DNA from: an uncultured Hydrogenophaga sp.
Lineage (GTDB): Bacteria; Pseudomonadota; Gammaproteobacteria; Burkholderiales; Burkholderiaceae_C
Direction: 5' to 3'
Assembly (NCBI RefSeq): GCF_958439165.1
Contig: NZ_OY288115.1
Location: 1 to 64,000 of the forward strand
Length of the DNA: 64,000 bases
Shown here: positions 52,810-62,257 of the stretch, one piece after another
How the letters are laid out: every line of letters begins with the position of its first letter
Numbering within the stretch: position 1 is the stretch's first letter
The notes under the pieces: generated by a model
What the model saw: only the letters and a program-made list of their open reading frames with translations
What the model was told of the DNA's origin: nothing
Database searches by the model: none
Translations under genes and position numbers: made by a program

Positions 52810-53838
52810 ATGAATACCAACACCACTACAGCAGACAGCCCCATGGCCAGCTCCATCGAATCCACCTTCAGTCGCCAGGAGGAGCGCGACGCCGAGCAGA
52901 TGCGGGCGATCGCCCGCCGCCAGCGCCTGCAGGACGCCATCTTCCACCGTCTCACCCAGGGCTTCTCGCTGCTGGTGCTGGTGGCGCTGGTCGGCATCAT
53001 CGGCTCACTGTTCTACAACGCCTGGCCGACCTTCCAGAAGTTCGGCGTGGCCTTCCTCTGGACGGTGGAGTGGGACATCGTCAATGAGGAATACGGTGCG
53101 GCCATCGCCATCGTGGGCACGCTGCTGAGTGCCGGCATTGCCATGCTGATCGCGGTGCCTCTGGCCTTCGGCATTGCGCTGTTCCTGACCGAGACCTGCC
53201 CGGTGTGGCTGCGTCGCCCGCTGGGCACGGCCATCGAGCTGCTGGCCGCCGTGCCGTCCATCATCTACGGCATGTTCGGCCTGTTCGTGTTCGCGCCCAT
53301 CTTTGCCGACTACATGCAGATGCCGGTGCAGACCCTGCTGGGCGGCATGCCGCTGGTGGGCTGGCTGTTCGGTGGTGCCACCAACGGCCTGGGCATCATG
53401 GCGGCCGGTGTCATCCTGGCCTTCATGATCCTGCCGTTCATTGCCGCGGTGATGCGCGACGTGTTCGAGATCACCCCGCCGATCCTGCGCGAGTCGGCCT
53501 ACGGGCTGGGCTGCACCACCTGGGAGGTGGTCCGCAAGGTGGTGCTGCCGTACACCCAGAAGGGCGTCATCGGCGGCATCATGCTCGGCCTGGGTCGTGC
53601 CCTGGGTGAAACCATGGCGGTGACCTTCGTGATCGGCAACGCCAACCGCATGCCGGGCACGCTGTTCTCGCCCGGCACCTCGATCGCCTCGGTGCTGGCC
53701 AACGAGTTCGGTGAAGCCGCCGACCTGCACTTCAACACGCTGTTCGCGCTCGGCTTCCTGCTGTTCTGCATCACTTTCGTGGTGCTGGCGGTGGCCAAGT
53801 GGATGATCATCCGCGCCGAAAAGGCCAAGGGCTTCTGA
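52810..53838 (+). CDS. pstC: Phosphate ABC transporter permease PstC
   Basis: This encodes 342 residues with six predicted membrane helices after a 45-residue cytoplasmic head (DAEQMRAIARRQRLQDAIFH). The transmembrane permease signature with the EAA loop is GLGCTTWEVVRKVVLPYTQKG. GRALGETMAVTFVIGN is the PstC motif. GGAGG lies just before the ATG; a longer in-frame start 13 codons upstream is rejected because it overlaps the pstS terminator. Confidence 0.95.
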   Translation: MNTNTTTADSPMASSIESTFSRQEERDAEQMRAIARRQRLQDAIFHRLTQGFSLLVLVALVGIIGSLFYNAWPTFQKFGVAFLWTVEWDIVNEEYGAAIAIVGTLLSAGIAMLIAVPLAFGIALFLTETCPVWLRRPLGTAIELLAAVPSIIYGMFGLFVFAPIFADYMQMPVQTLLGGMPLVGWLFGGATNGLGIMAAGVILAFMILPFIAAVMRDVFEITPPILRESAYGLGCTTWEVVRKVVLPYTQKGVIGGIMLGLGRALGETMAVTFVIGNANRMPGTLFSPGTSIASVLANEFGEAADLHFNTLFALGFLLFCITFVVLAVAKWMIIRAEKAKGF

Positions 53839-53858
53839 GCCGGAAACAGGACTCCCCC

Positions 53859-54713
53859 ATGGAAATCAACGCCTCTCTCTACGCCAGCCGCCGCCGCGCC
53901 AACTGGATCGGCCTGACGCTGTCCATGTCGGCCATGGCCCTCGGCCTGTTCGTGCTGCTCTGGATCCTGTGGGTGCTGTTCTCCAACGGCATTGCAGGCC
54001 TGGACAGCAACATCTTCACCGCCGACACCCCGGCCCCCGGCTCGGAGGGTGGTGGTCTGCGCAATGCGCTGCTGGGCAGCCTGATGATCGTCGGCCTGTC
54101 GGTGGTGGTGTCCACCCCGGTGGGCATCCTGGCCGGCGTCTACCTGGCCGAATACGGCGATACCAGCAAGACGGCCGAGATCACCCGTTTCGTGACCGAC
54201 ATCATGCTGTCGGCGCCTTCCATCGTGCTGGGCCTGTTCGTGTATGCGATCGCCGTGGCCACGGTGGGCAACTTCTCCGGATATGCCGGCAGCCTGGCGC
54301 TTTCGCTCATTGCCATTCCGGTGGTGGTGCGGACCACCGAGAACATGCTGCGGCTGGTGCCCGGCAGCCTGCGTGAAGCCGCCTTCGCACTGGGTGCGCC
54401 GCGCTGGAAAGTGGCCACCATGGTCACCCTGCGCGCGGCCAAGAGTGGCGTGATCACCGGCCTGCTGCTCGCCGTGGCCCGCATCAGCGGCGAGACCGCT
54501 CCCCTGCTGTTCACGGCCCTGAACAACCAGTTCTTCAGCACCGACATGGGCGGCCCCATGGCCAACCTGCCGGTGGTGATCTTCCAGTTCGCCCTCAGCC
54601 CCTACGACAACTGGATCCGCCTCGCCTGGAGCGGTGCGCTGATCATCACCCTCACCGTGCTGGTGCTCAACATCCTCGCCCGTGTGGTGTTCCGCGAGAA
54701 GGTCAAGGGCTGA
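53859..54713 (+). CDS. pstA: Phosphate ABC transporter permease PstA
   Basis: This encodes 284 residues with six membrane helices. The permease loop REAAFALGAPRWKVATMVTL and ARISGETAPLLFTALNN are PstA signatures. It starts 20 bases after pstC, and the product forms the inner-membrane channel with it. Confidence 0.95.
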   Translation: MEINASLYASRRRANWIGLTLSMSAMALGLFVLLWILWVLFSNGIAGLDSNIFTADTPAPGSEGGGLRNALLGSLMIVGLSVVVSTPVGILAGVYLAEYGDTSKTAEITRFVTDIMLSAPSIVLGLFVYAIAVATVGNFSGYAGSLALSLIAIPVVVRTTENMLRLVPGSLREAAFALGAPRWKVATMVTLRAAKSGVITGLLLAVARISGETAPLLFTALNNQFFSTDMGGPMANLPVVIFQFALSPYDNWIRLAWSGALIITLTVLVLNILARVVFREKVKG

Positions 54714-54765
54714 AGCCCCTGCCTGCCGACACCCGCTGCATCGAACCCATTCAAGGAATACCGAC

Positions 54766-55590
54766 ATGTCCGACACCGCCATGGTCATCAACCGCGAAAA
54801 CCTCGCCCGGCCCGTCGCTGCGTCCGGCGAACCCGTGCGCAACGCCATCGAGGTCCGCAACCTGAACTTCTTCTACGGCAAGTTCCAGGGCCTCAAGGAC
54901 ATCAACCTGGACATCCAGGAAAAGCGCGTCACCGCCTTCATCGGCCCATCGGGCTGCGGCAAGTCCACCCTGCTGCGCACGCTCAACCGCATGTACAGCC
55001 TGTACCCGGGTCAGCGTGCCGAGGGCACCATCAGCTTCTACGGCGACAACATCCTCGACGCCAAGCAGGACATCAACCTGCTGCGCGCCCGCATCGGCAT
55101 GGTGTTCCAGAAGCCCACGCCGTTCCCGATGTCCATCTACGACAACATCGCCTTCGGCGTGAAGCTCTACGAGAACCTCTCGCGCAGCGACATGGACGAG
55201 CGCGTGGAATGGGCGCTGACCAAGGCGGCGCTGTGGAAGGAAGTCAAGGACAAGCTGGGCCAGAGCGGCCTGTCGCTCTCCGGTGGTCAGCAGCAGCGTC
55301 TGTGCATCGCGCGCAGCGTGGCGGTCAAGCCGTCGGTGCTGCTGCTCGACGAGCCCACCTCTGCCCTGGACCCGATCTCCACCGGCAAAGTCGAAGAGCT
55401 GGTGCACGAGCTCAAGCAGGACTACACCATCGCCATCGTGACCCACAACATGCAGCAGGCCGCCCGTTGCAGCGACTTCACTGCCTACATGTACCTGGGT
55501 GAGCTGGTCGAGTTCGGCTCGACCGAGCAGATCTTCTTCAAGCCGGCCAAGACGGCCACCGAGGACTACATCACCGGCCGTTTCGGCTGA
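54766..55590 (+). CDS. pstB: Phosphate ABC transporter ATP-binding protein
   Basis: This encodes 274 residues. Walker A is GPSGCGKST, the Q-loop MVFQKPTPFPMSIY, the signature LSGGQQQRLCIAR, Walker B VLLLDEPTSALDP and the switch histidine VTHNMQQAARC. FFYGKFQGLKDINLDI is PstB-specific. AAGGAA precedes the ATG. It powers phosphate import and, with PhoU, signals to PhoR. Confidence 0.97.
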   Translation: MSDTAMVINRENLARPVAASGEPVRNAIEVRNLNFFYGKFQGLKDINLDIQEKRVTAFIGPSGCGKSTLLRTLNRMYSLYPGQRAEGTISFYGDNILDAKQDINLLRARIGMVFQKPTPFPMSIYDNIAFGVKLYENLSRSDMDERVEWALTKAALWKEVKDKLGQSGLSLSGGQQQRLCIARSVAVKPSVLLLDEPTSALDPISTGKVEELVHELKQDYTIAIVTHNMQQAARCSDFTAYMYLGELVEFGSTEQIFFKPAKTATEDYITGRFG

Positions 55591-55615
55591 TCCGGCGCCC
55601 ACCACAGGAGACCCC

Positions 55616-56317
55616 ATGAGCGACAAACACCTCTCCAGCCAGTTCGACGCCGAACTCAACTCCATCTCCACGCACGTGCTGGAAATGGGCGGCATGGTCG
55701 AAGCCCAGCTCCACCAGGCCGTCTATGCCCTGGTCAACATGAGTCTGGAGACCGCCCACCAGGTCATCGAGAACGAAGCGCGCATCAACCAGATGGAGCT
55801 GCAGATCGATCACGAGATCATCTCCACCATCGGCCGGCGCCAGCCCACCGCGCGCGACCTGCGTTTCCTGATGGCCATCTCGCGCACCACCCAGAACCTG
55901 GAGCGGGCCGGCGACGAAGTGGCCCGCATTGCCCGCATGGTGAAGTCCATCATCGAGAACGGCACCCCGCGCAACCTGCCCACCTCCGAGCTGCGGCTGG
56001 CGTCCGACCTCGCGGCGTCCATGCTGCGCAAGACGCTCGATTCGTTTGCCCGCCTCGACACCACCATGGCACTGGCCATCATCAAGGGCGATGACGACAT
56101 CGACCGCGAGTACGACGGCTTCCTGCGCAAGCTCATCACCTACATGATGGAAGACCCGCGCACCATCTCGCCGAGTCTGGACCTGCTGTTTCTGGCCAAG
56201 TCCATCGAGCGGGTGGGCGACCACGCCAAGAACATCGCCGAACAGATCATCTTCATCGTCAAGGGCGAAGACGTACGCCATGTCCCGGTGGACAAGGTGG
56301 CTTCGGTGATCGGATGA
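55616..56317 (+). CDS. phoU: Phosphate signalling regulator PhoU
   Basis: This encodes 233 residues made of two three-helix bundles with the metal-binding repeats RTTQNLERAGDEVARIA and KSIERVGDHAKNIAEQ. It links PstB activity to PhoR, keeping the Pho regulon off when phosphate is plentiful. CAGGAG precedes the ATG. The stop overlaps the phoB start by four bases. Confidence 0.96.
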   Translation: MSDKHLSSQFDAELNSISTHVLEMGGMVEAQLHQAVYALVNMSLETAHQVIENEARINQMELQIDHEIISTIGRRQPTARDLRFLMAISRTTQNLERAGDEVARIARMVKSIIENGTPRNLPTSELRLASDLAASMLRKTLDSFARLDTTMALAIIKGDDDIDREYDGFLRKLITYMMEDPRTISPSLDLLFLAKSIERVGDHAKNIAEQIIFIVKGEDVRHVPVDKVASVIG

Positions 56318-57045
56318 GAAAACTCCCCCGCGTGCTGGTGGTCGAGGACGAACCCTCGATCGCCGAACTGATTGCCGTCAACCTGCGCCACAACGGCTTT
56401 GCCCCGACCGTCGTCTTCGACGGCGCGGCCGCCCAGCGCGAGGTCGATGCAGTGCTGCCCGACGTCATCCTGCTGGACTGGATGCTGCCCGGCGAAAGCG
56501 GTGCGTCGCTGGCCCGCCAGTGGCGCAAGCAGGAGCGGACCAAGACGGTTCCCATCCTCATGCTGACCGCCCGCAGCGACGAGTCCGACAAGGTGCAGGG
56601 CCTCGACGCCGGCGCCGACGACTACATCACCAAGCCGTTCTCCACCCAGGAGCTGATGGCCCGCATCCGCGCCGTGCTGCGCCGCCGCGCGCCCGAGGTG
56701 GTGAACGACTCGGTCCAGGTCGGCGACCTCACGCTGGATGCCGCCACCTACCGGGTGAGCTTTCGGGGCAGTGAACTCAAGGTCGGCCCGACCGAGTTCA
56801 AGCTGCTGCACTACCTCATGAAGCACGCCGAGCGGGTTCATACGCGTGGTACGCTGCTCGACAAGGTCTGGGGAGACCATGTCTTCATCGAGGAGCGCAC
56901 CGTGGACGTGCATGTCAAACGTTTGAGGGAGTCGCTCGGTCAGGCCTCCAGCATGATCGAGACGGTGCGTGGCGCCGGTTACCGGCTGACCGCGCAAGGC
57001 AGCGGCACGCGCCCTGCGCAGGGAACCTCCGCCTCCCCCGCATGA
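56314..57045 (+). CDS. phoB: Phosphate regulon response regulator PhoB
   Basis: This encodes 243 residues. The receiver domain has the acidic pocket in VVEDEPS and the phosphoacceptor Asp in ILLDWMLPGESG, with the conserved Lys in ITKPFS. The OmpR-type winged helix follows (VGPTEFKLLHYLMKHAERV, RTVDVHVKRLRE). It binds the Pho boxes described at 44.8 and 51.6 kb. The start and stop overlap phoU and phoR by four bases each. Confidence 0.97.
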   Translation: MRKLPRVLVVEDEPSIAELIAVNLRHNGFAPTVVFDGAAAQREVDAVLPDVILLDWMLPGESGASLARQWRKQERTKTVPILMLTARSDESDKVQGLDAGADDYITKPFSTQELMARIRAVLRRRAPEVVNDSVQVGDLTLDAATYRVSFRGSELKVGPTEFKLLHYLMKHAERVHTRGTLLDKVWGDHVFIEERTVDVHVKRLRESLGQASSMIETVRGAGYRLTAQGSGTRPAQGTSASPA

Positions 57046-58361
57046 CCCGGCGGGTGATTGAACTCCTGCTGCTGGTGGCCCTGGCAGCGGTGTGGGGCTG
57101 GTCGCGCGATTCCGCGCCCATCGCCGTGGGCGGCGCCCTCCTGGGCGCGCTGGTGTGGGCCATCATCGACAGCCTGCGGGCCAACCGGGTGCTCAAGTGG
57201 CTCAACAAGGCCGACGTGTCGCGTGCCCCCGAGATGAGCGGCACCTGGGGCGAGCTGCTCGACCGCTGCCGCCGCCTGGTCAAGAAGCTCGAGAAGAAAG
57301 CCCAGAACAGCGATGCCCGCCTGGAGGATTTTCTGTCCGCCATCCAGGCCTCGCCCAACGGGGTGGTGCTGCTCGACTCCAGTGGCCGCATCGAGTGGGC
57401 CAACCTGACGGCTGCGAACCATCTGGGCTTCGACCCGCAGCGCGATCTGGGCCAGTACGTGCGCAACATGGTGCGCAACCCGGCCTTCTCCACTTACCTG
57501 ACCGAGGGCGACTTCAGCCACGAAATCCAGGTCGACGGCATCGGTGCCCGTCCGTCCCAGCCCAGCCGCATCTCGCTGCAGATTCACCCCTACGGCAAGA
57601 AGCGCAAGCTGATGCTCACCCGCGACATCACGGCGGTACAGCTGGCCGAAACCATGCGGCGCGACTTCGTGGCCAACGTCTCGCACGAAATCCGCACGCC
57701 TCTGACGGTGCTGAGCGGGTTCGTGGAAACCATGCAGAGCCTGCCGCTCGAGGAGGCCGACCGCACGCGCTACCTCGAGCTCATGAGCCAGCAGGCCCAG
57801 CGCATGCAGACGCTGGTCAGCGATCTGCTCACCCTTTCCCGACTGGAGGGCAGTCCTGCCCCGGGGCTGGGCGAATGGTCCGACGCCGAGGAGCTGCTCG
57901 GGCACGTTGTCCAGGAGGCCCGCGGCCTGACCATGGCGATCGCGCCGCAACCGCACCAGATCGAGCCGGTGGGGAATGAGCGCTTCTGGATTGCCGGCAG
58001 CAAGAGCGAACTGCTCAGCGCCATGTCGAACCTGTTGAGCAATGCGGTTCGCTACACGCCCGGCGGCGGGCTGATCGAACCCGGATGGCGCCTGCGCGAT
58101 GACGGTTCGGCCGAATTCTTCGTCAAGGACAACGGCCCCGGCATCGCGGCCGAACACCTGCCCCGCCTGACCGAGCGCTTCTACCGCGTCGACCGCAGCC
58201 GCTCCCGGGAGACCGGTGGTACCGGTCTGGGGCTGGCCATCGTCAAGCACGTGGCCCAGCGGCATGGCGGCCAGCTCGATGTGCAGAGCACCCTGGGAGA
58301 AGGCTCCTGCTTCGTCATGGGACTGCCAGCCAACCGCATCCGGCGTTACGCCCCTTCCTGA
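57042..58361 (+). CDS. phoR: Phosphate regulon sensor histidine kinase PhoR
   Basis: This encodes 439 residues. Two membrane helices at the N-terminus (VIELLLLVALAAVWGW and GALLGALVWAIIDSL) form the DUF3329 unit. A PAS domain follows (SPNGVVLLDSSGRIEWANLT). The H box is FVANVSHEIRTPLTVL, the N box SNLLSNAVRYTPGG, and the G boxes DNGPGIAAEHL and GGTGLGLAIVKHVAQRHGG. It phosphorylates PhoB when phosphate is scarce. In this lineage phoBR are placed behind pstSCAB-phoU, so one Pho box may drive the whole set. Confidence 0.96.
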   Translation: MTRRVIELLLLVALAAVWGWSRDSAPIAVGGALLGALVWAIIDSLRANRVLKWLNKADVSRAPEMSGTWGELLDRCRRLVKKLEKKAQNSDARLEDFLSAIQASPNGVVLLDSSGRIEWANLTAANHLGFDPQRDLGQYVRNMVRNPAFSTYLTEGDFSHEIQVDGIGARPSQPSRISLQIHPYGKKRKLMLTRDITAVQLAETMRRDFVANVSHEIRTPLTVLSGFVETMQSLPLEEADRTRYLELMSQQAQRMQTLVSDLLTLSRLEGSPAPGLGEWSDAEELLGHVVQEARGLTMAIAPQPHQIEPVGNERFWIAGSKSELLSAMSNLLSNAVRYTPGGGLIEPGWRLRDDGSAEFFVKDNGPGIAAEHLPRLTERFYRVDRSRSRETGGTGLGLAIVKHVAQRHGGQLDVQSTLGEGSCFVMGLPANRIRRYAPS

Positions 58362-58376
58362 CGGTTTACCGTCGGG

Positions 58377-60047
58377 TCAGCGCCCGATGCGGCGGTACAC
58401 CAGCAGCGTTTCCTTGCTGTCGGTCAGCCGGCTGACCGATGCCTGGTAGGCCCAGTCGGTCAGTGCCACGCGCTGGTCCAGCGTGGGCTGCGAGGCCGGC
58501 GAGACCACCATCACCCGGCAGACCGCATCATTCGGCGCATCGGAGCGGACCACGTTCAGCCGTCCGTGGTACCGCAGGGCCGTGAGTTGTCCGGCATTGA
58601 GGCCGTCGGCCATCACGCAGCTGCCCGGCGGCACCAGCGTCGCGATGCGGCGCGACAGCGGCCCGTAGCTCCGGCCGAAGTCCAGCAGCGGCAGCCACAA
58701 GGTCATCAGCAGCAGCCAGCAGAGCGTGGCCCCGGCCGACGGCAGCACCAGACTCTTCCAGAGGGCCTGCCGATGCCGACCCACCCGCCAGCTCACCAGC
58801 CACACCCACGCGAGGGTGGCCAGGGCGCCCAGCACGAAGGGCAGCAACCCAAAGTCGGGCACGAAACCCGGCGCCAGCTTGGCCACGTTGGCAGCGGGCT
58901 TGGCCGGTACGCCGGTCATCATCGCCAGCCAGATCACCCAGATGATGAGTACGCAGCCCGAGAAGAACAGCAGCGTGAACCAGTCGATCAGCGCCGAGAC
59001 GCTGCGGCGCAGCGTGGGCAGGGCGAACGCTGCCAGCGCCGCCAGGCCGGGCAGGGCGGTGAGCAGTGCACGGTCGCGCTCGTCCGAGAGGGCACTGGTG
59101 AGCACTCCCACCACCACCAGCCACAGTGGCAGCGCGACATGGGGGGCGAGCCACTGGCGCCGCCAGCGCCACAGCGTCCACAGTGCCAGCGGCCAGGCGG
59201 GCCAGGTGAACCACAGCAGCAGGCGGGCAAAACTGTCGGCATCATCGGTGCGGGCGGTCCAGCTGGAAGGCGCCAGCCCGCCGCTGAGCCACTCCCCCAG
59301 CACCAGGGCCGTCATCCATATCAGCCCCGCGGCCCAGGCCGTGCGTGATCGGCGGGTGACCATGACCAGCATCCAGACCAGCCCGAGTGCTGCCAGCGGC
59401 AAAACCGCATCGCTGAGTGCCAGCACCGCAGCACCGCCAGTCCAGATCAGCAGGCTGCGCCATGTCCGGTGCGCGTCGGGCGACAGCAGACGGGCAGCAC
59501 CCAGCAGCAGCAGGGCCACGCCGGCCAGTCGGGCGAGATCGGGTGTGGTTTCGTGGGACAGCTGGGCCAGCCCCAGGCAAGCCACGATGGCCAGCAGGCC
59601 GGCGTCGGCCAGGGCTCGTGCGTAGTCGGTGGGGTGGGCCTCGCCACCGAAGGCGAACGCCACCGGCTGTGCCGCCGGTTGCCGCGCCAGGTGGTAGACC
59701 GTGTACCAGACGGCCGCCAGCGTGACGGCCAGCAGTCCCATGAAGGGGATCCTTACCGCGAATGCCGGCTCAAGGAACGGGAGCGCCTGGATCGCTATTG
59801 CACCCAGCCAGTAGGGGAGCAGCGCGGCGTCCGTCAGGGGCTGGCCCAGCACGGCCGGCTGCAGCCATGGGCCGACCCCCGCAGCCATTTCCAGCATGGC
59901 GCCGAAAGCCGCCACATCGGCCAGTTTCCAGGGCTCCCGGCCGATGAAGCCGGGCAGCACGTATGCCACGCAGAACAGCAGCAAGGCCCAGCGGGGCAGA
60001 CGCCGGACGGCGGCCTGGGTGACGATGGCTGGCGTGGGCTGGTTCAC
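58377..60047 (-). CDS. Membrane glycosyltransferase, ArnT/GT39-like
   Basis: This encodes 556 residues from a GTG start. About ten or more hydrophobic helices are seen. The N-terminal region (LPGFIGREPWKLADVAAFG) has the acidic loop after TM1 where GT-C enzymes carry their catalytic residue, though the usual DE pair is reduced to EPWKLAD. A small soluble domain ends the chain (SCVMADGLNAGQLTALRYHG). Such proteins transfer sugars from polyprenyl phosphates to lipid A or proteins. The target here is unknown. It is transcribed toward phoR and lies downstream of rpmE2. Confidence 0.78.
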   Translation of the reverse strand: MNQPTPAIVTQAAVRRLPRWALLLFCVAYVLPGFIGREPWKLADVAAFGAMLEMAAGVGPWLQPAVLGQPLTDAALLPYWLGAIAIQALPFLEPAFAVRIPFMGLLAVTLAAVWYTVYHLARQPAAQPVAFAFGGEAHPTDYARALADAGLLAIVACLGLAQLSHETTPDLARLAGVALLLLGAARLLSPDAHRTWRSLLIWTGGAAVLALSDAVLPLAALGLVWMLVMVTRRSRTAWAAGLIWMTALVLGEWLSGGLAPSSWTARTDDADSFARLLLWFTWPAWPLALWTLWRWRRQWLAPHVALPLWLVVVGVLTSALSDERDRALLTALPGLAALAAFALPTLRRSVSALIDWFTLLFFSGCVLIIWVIWLAMMTGVPAKPAANVAKLAPGFVPDFGLLPFVLGALATLAWVWLVSWRVGRHRQALWKSLVLPSAGATLCWLLLMTLWLPLLDFGRSYGPLSRRIATLVPPGSCVMADGLNAGQLTALRYHGRLNVVRSDAPNDAVCRVMVVSPASQPTLDQRVALTDWAYQASVSRLTDSKETLLVYRRIGR

Positions 60048-60067
60048 GGCGAGGGACTATACAGGCG

Positions 60068-60100
60068 AAAAAAAAGCAGCCGACCAGCAGCTGCCTTTTT
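60068..60100 (-). terminator. Rho-independent terminator after rpmE2 (two-way shape)
   Basis: GCAGC (60076-60080) and GCTGC (60090-60094) form the stem. Eight A on the left read as eight U on the minus strand, and a T run lies on the right for the plus strand. It is about 25 bases after the rpmE2 stop. Confidence 0.65.
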
Positions 60101-60123
60101 GGAGAGCGACGCGATCAGGTCGA

Positions 60124-60378
60124 TTACGCGGAAGCGCGCTTGAACTTGTTGCGGAACTTCTCGACGCGACCACCCATGGTGTCCACGGTCTTCTGCGTGC
60201 CGGTGTAGAAAGGGTGCGATTCGCTGGTGGTTTCCAGCTTCACCAGCGGCAGCTCGCGGCCGTCGTCCAGCTTGATCTTTTCCTTGGTGCTGACGCACGA
60301 GCGGGTCACGAACTGGAAGTTGTTCGACATGTCGACGAACACGACTTCGCGGTACTCGGGGTGGATGCCCTCTTTCAT
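60124..60378 (-). CDS. rpmE2: Ribosomal protein bL31, type B
   Basis: This encodes 84 residues starting MKEGIHPEYREVVFVDMSNN. The zinc-binding cysteines of type A L31 are missing; only one Cys remains (TRSCVSTKE), so this is the zinc-free paralogue type. It sits on the 50S central protuberance and helps bridge the subunits. AAGGAA precedes the ATG. It follows rho, and no type A copy is seen in the window. Confidence 0.95.
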   Translation of the reverse strand: MKEGIHPEYREVVFVDMSNNFQFVTRSCVSTKEKIKLDDGRELPLVKLETTSESHPFYTGTQKTVDTMGGRVEKFRNKFKRASA

Positions 60379-60477
60379 GATGATTCCTTGGGTTTCAGTG
60401 GCGGCAGCCGCGGCGGAACCCTATCCGTCGTACTTGCCGCTCAAGCAAAGCCTGCGAGTATACCAGTGCGCTCAGCG

Positions 60478-61740
60478 TCAGCCGCCGCGGCGCATCATGT
60501 CGAAGAACTCGGAGTTGTTCTTGGTGGCCTTCATGCTCTTGAGCACCATCTCCATGGCTTCGATCTCGTCCATGTTGTACATGAACTGGCGCAGGATCCG
60601 GGTCTTCTGCAGGATTTCGGGCTGCAGCAGCAGCTCTTCGCGGCGGGTGCCGCTGCGGTTGAGCTGGATCGAGGGGAACACGCGCTTCTCGTACAGGCGG
60701 CGGTCCAGGTGGATCTCGCAGTTGCCGGTGCCCTTGAACTCTTCAAAGATCACCTCGTCCATGCGCGAGCCGGTATCGACCAGGGCGGTGGCAATGATGG
60801 TCAGGGAGCCGCCTTCTTCCACCTTGCGGGCTGCGCCGAAGAAGCGCTTGGGCCGCTGCAGGGCGTTGGCGTCGACGCCGCCGGTGAGCACCTTGCCGGA
60901 TGAGGGCAGCACGTTGTTGTAGGCGCGGGCCAGACGGGTGATGGAGTCGAGCATGATCACGACGTCCTTCTTGAGCTCGACCAGGCGCTTGGCGCGCTCG
61001 ATCACCATCTCGGCCACGTGCACGTGACGGGCGGCCGGCTCGTCGAAGGTGGAGGCGATCACCTCGCCGCGCACGGTGCGCTGCATCTCGGTCACTTCCT
61101 CGGGGCGCTCGTCCACCAGCAGCACCATCAGTTCCACGTCGGGGTGGTTGGCGGTGATGGCGTGGCAGATGTGCTGCATCATGACCGTCTTGCCGCTCTT
61201 GGGAGGGGCCACGATCAGCGCCCGCTGGCCGCGGCCGATGGGGGCAATGATGTCGATGACGCGGCCGGTGATGTTCTCTTCGCTCTTGATGTCGCGTTCC
61301 AGACGCATCTGTTCCTTGGGGAACAGCGGCGTGAGGTTCTCGAACATGATCTTGTGCTTGTTGTCCTCGGGGGGCAGGCCGTTGATCTTGTCGAGCTTGT
61401 TGAGCGCGAAGTAGCGTTCCCCGTCCTTGGGGATGCGGACCTCGCCCTCGATCATGTCGCCGGTGTGCAGGTTGAAGCGGCGGATCTGGCTGGGCGAGAT
61501 GTAGATGTCGTCCGTGCTGGCCGTGTAGCTGGTGTCCGGTGCGCGCAGGAAGCCGAAGCCGTCCGGCAGGACCTCCAGCACGCCGTCGGCGTACACCAGC
61601 TCGCCGCCCTTGGCCCGCTTCTTGATGATGGCGAACATGAGCTCTTGCTTGCGCATGCGGCCGGTGTTCTCGATCTCAAGGGCGTCAGCCTGCTTGAGGA
61701 CTTCAGACACGTGCAGTGCCTTGAGTTCGTTGAGGTGCAT
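60478..61740 (-). CDS. rho: Transcription termination factor Rho
   Basis: This encodes 420 residues. The N-terminal RNA-binding OSB fold is preceded by MHLNELKALHVSEVLKQADA. The RNP motif is DGFGFLRAP. The ATPase part has Walker A APPKSGKTVMMQ, Walker B VVIMLDSITRLARAYN, the Q/R loops TGGVDANALQRPKRFFG and the C-terminal DEIEAMEMVLKSMKATKNN. A GTG three codons upstream is an alternative start. The trxA-rho-rpmE order is conserved in betaproteobacteria. Confidence 0.97.
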   Translation of the reverse strand: MHLNELKALHVSEVLKQADALEIENTGRMRKQELMFAIIKKRAKGGELVYADGVLEVLPDGFGFLRAPDTSYTASTDDIYISPSQIRRFNLHTGDMIEGEVRIPKDGERYFALNKLDKINGLPPEDNKHKIMFENLTPLFPKEQMRLERDIKSEENITGRVIDIIAPIGRGQRALIVAPPKSGKTVMMQHICHAITANHPDVELMVLLVDERPEEVTEMQRTVRGEVIASTFDEPAARHVHVAEMVIERAKRLVELKKDVVIMLDSITRLARAYNNVLPSSGKVLTGGVDANALQRPKRFFGAARKVEEGGSLTIIATALVDTGSRMDEVIFEEFKGTGNCEIHLDRRLYEKRVFPSIQLNRSGTRREELLLQPEILQKTRILRQFMYNMDEIEAMEMVLKSMKATKNNSEFFDMMRRGG

Positions 61741-61895
61741 GGAATTCACTCCGTGGGGGAGTTGCTTCGGGAAACCGGGGGAGGGGGCGCTGGGGTCCTG
61801 AGGTGGACGCTGCGCGGGAGGGGCAGGTGCCTGGGTCGGACCTGCTGAGGAAATTATGACAGGAAACGGCGACAGGCAACTGACAGGTGTCGCCG

Positions 61896-61917
61896 GCCCG
61901 GGCTTGAGAGCCCGGGC
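61896..61917 (-). other. Strong hairpin downstream of trxA
   Basis: GCCCGGGCT and AGCCCGGGC form a perfect 9-bp stem with a 4-base loop, 7 bases beyond the trxA stop on the minus strand. There is no T run, so termination would depend on other factors. A second inverted pair (GGCGACA/TGTCGCC) lies just downstream in the rho leader region. Confidence 0.45.
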
Positions 61918-61924
61918 ACCGGGG

Positions 61925-62257
61925 TCAGACGAGCTGCTGGTCGATGAACTGGGTGAGCTGGGCCTTGCTGAGAGCGCCGACCTTGGTGGCGGCCAGCTGG
62001 CCGTCCTTGAAGAGCATCAGGGTCGGGATGCCGCGGATGCCGAACTTGGCCGGCACGTCGCGGTTCTCGTCGACGTTGAGCTTGGCCACCTGAAGCTTGC
62101 CGTTGTAGGCGCCGGCAACTTCGTCCAGGATGGGCGCGATCATCTTGCAGGGGCCGCACCACTCGGCCCAGAAATCCACCAGCACCGGCGCCTTCGATTC
62201 CAGAACGTCGGTCTGGAAACTGGCATCGGAAACGTGTTTGATCAGGTCGCTGGCCAT
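61925..62257 (-). CDS. trxA: Thioredoxin 1
   Basis: This encodes 110 residues. The redox site is FWAEWCGPCKMIAP, with cis-Pro in GIRGIPTLMLFKDG. It is a general cytoplasmic disulfide reductant. AGAGGA precedes the ATG. It lies upstream of rho, and the nuclease gene diverges from its promoter region. Confidence 0.97.
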   Translation of the reverse strand: MASDLIKHVSDASFQTDVLESKAPVLVDFWAEWCGPCKMIAPILDEVAGAYNGKLQVAKLNVDENRDVPAKFGIRGIPTLMLFKDGQLAATKVGALSKAQLTQFIDQQLV

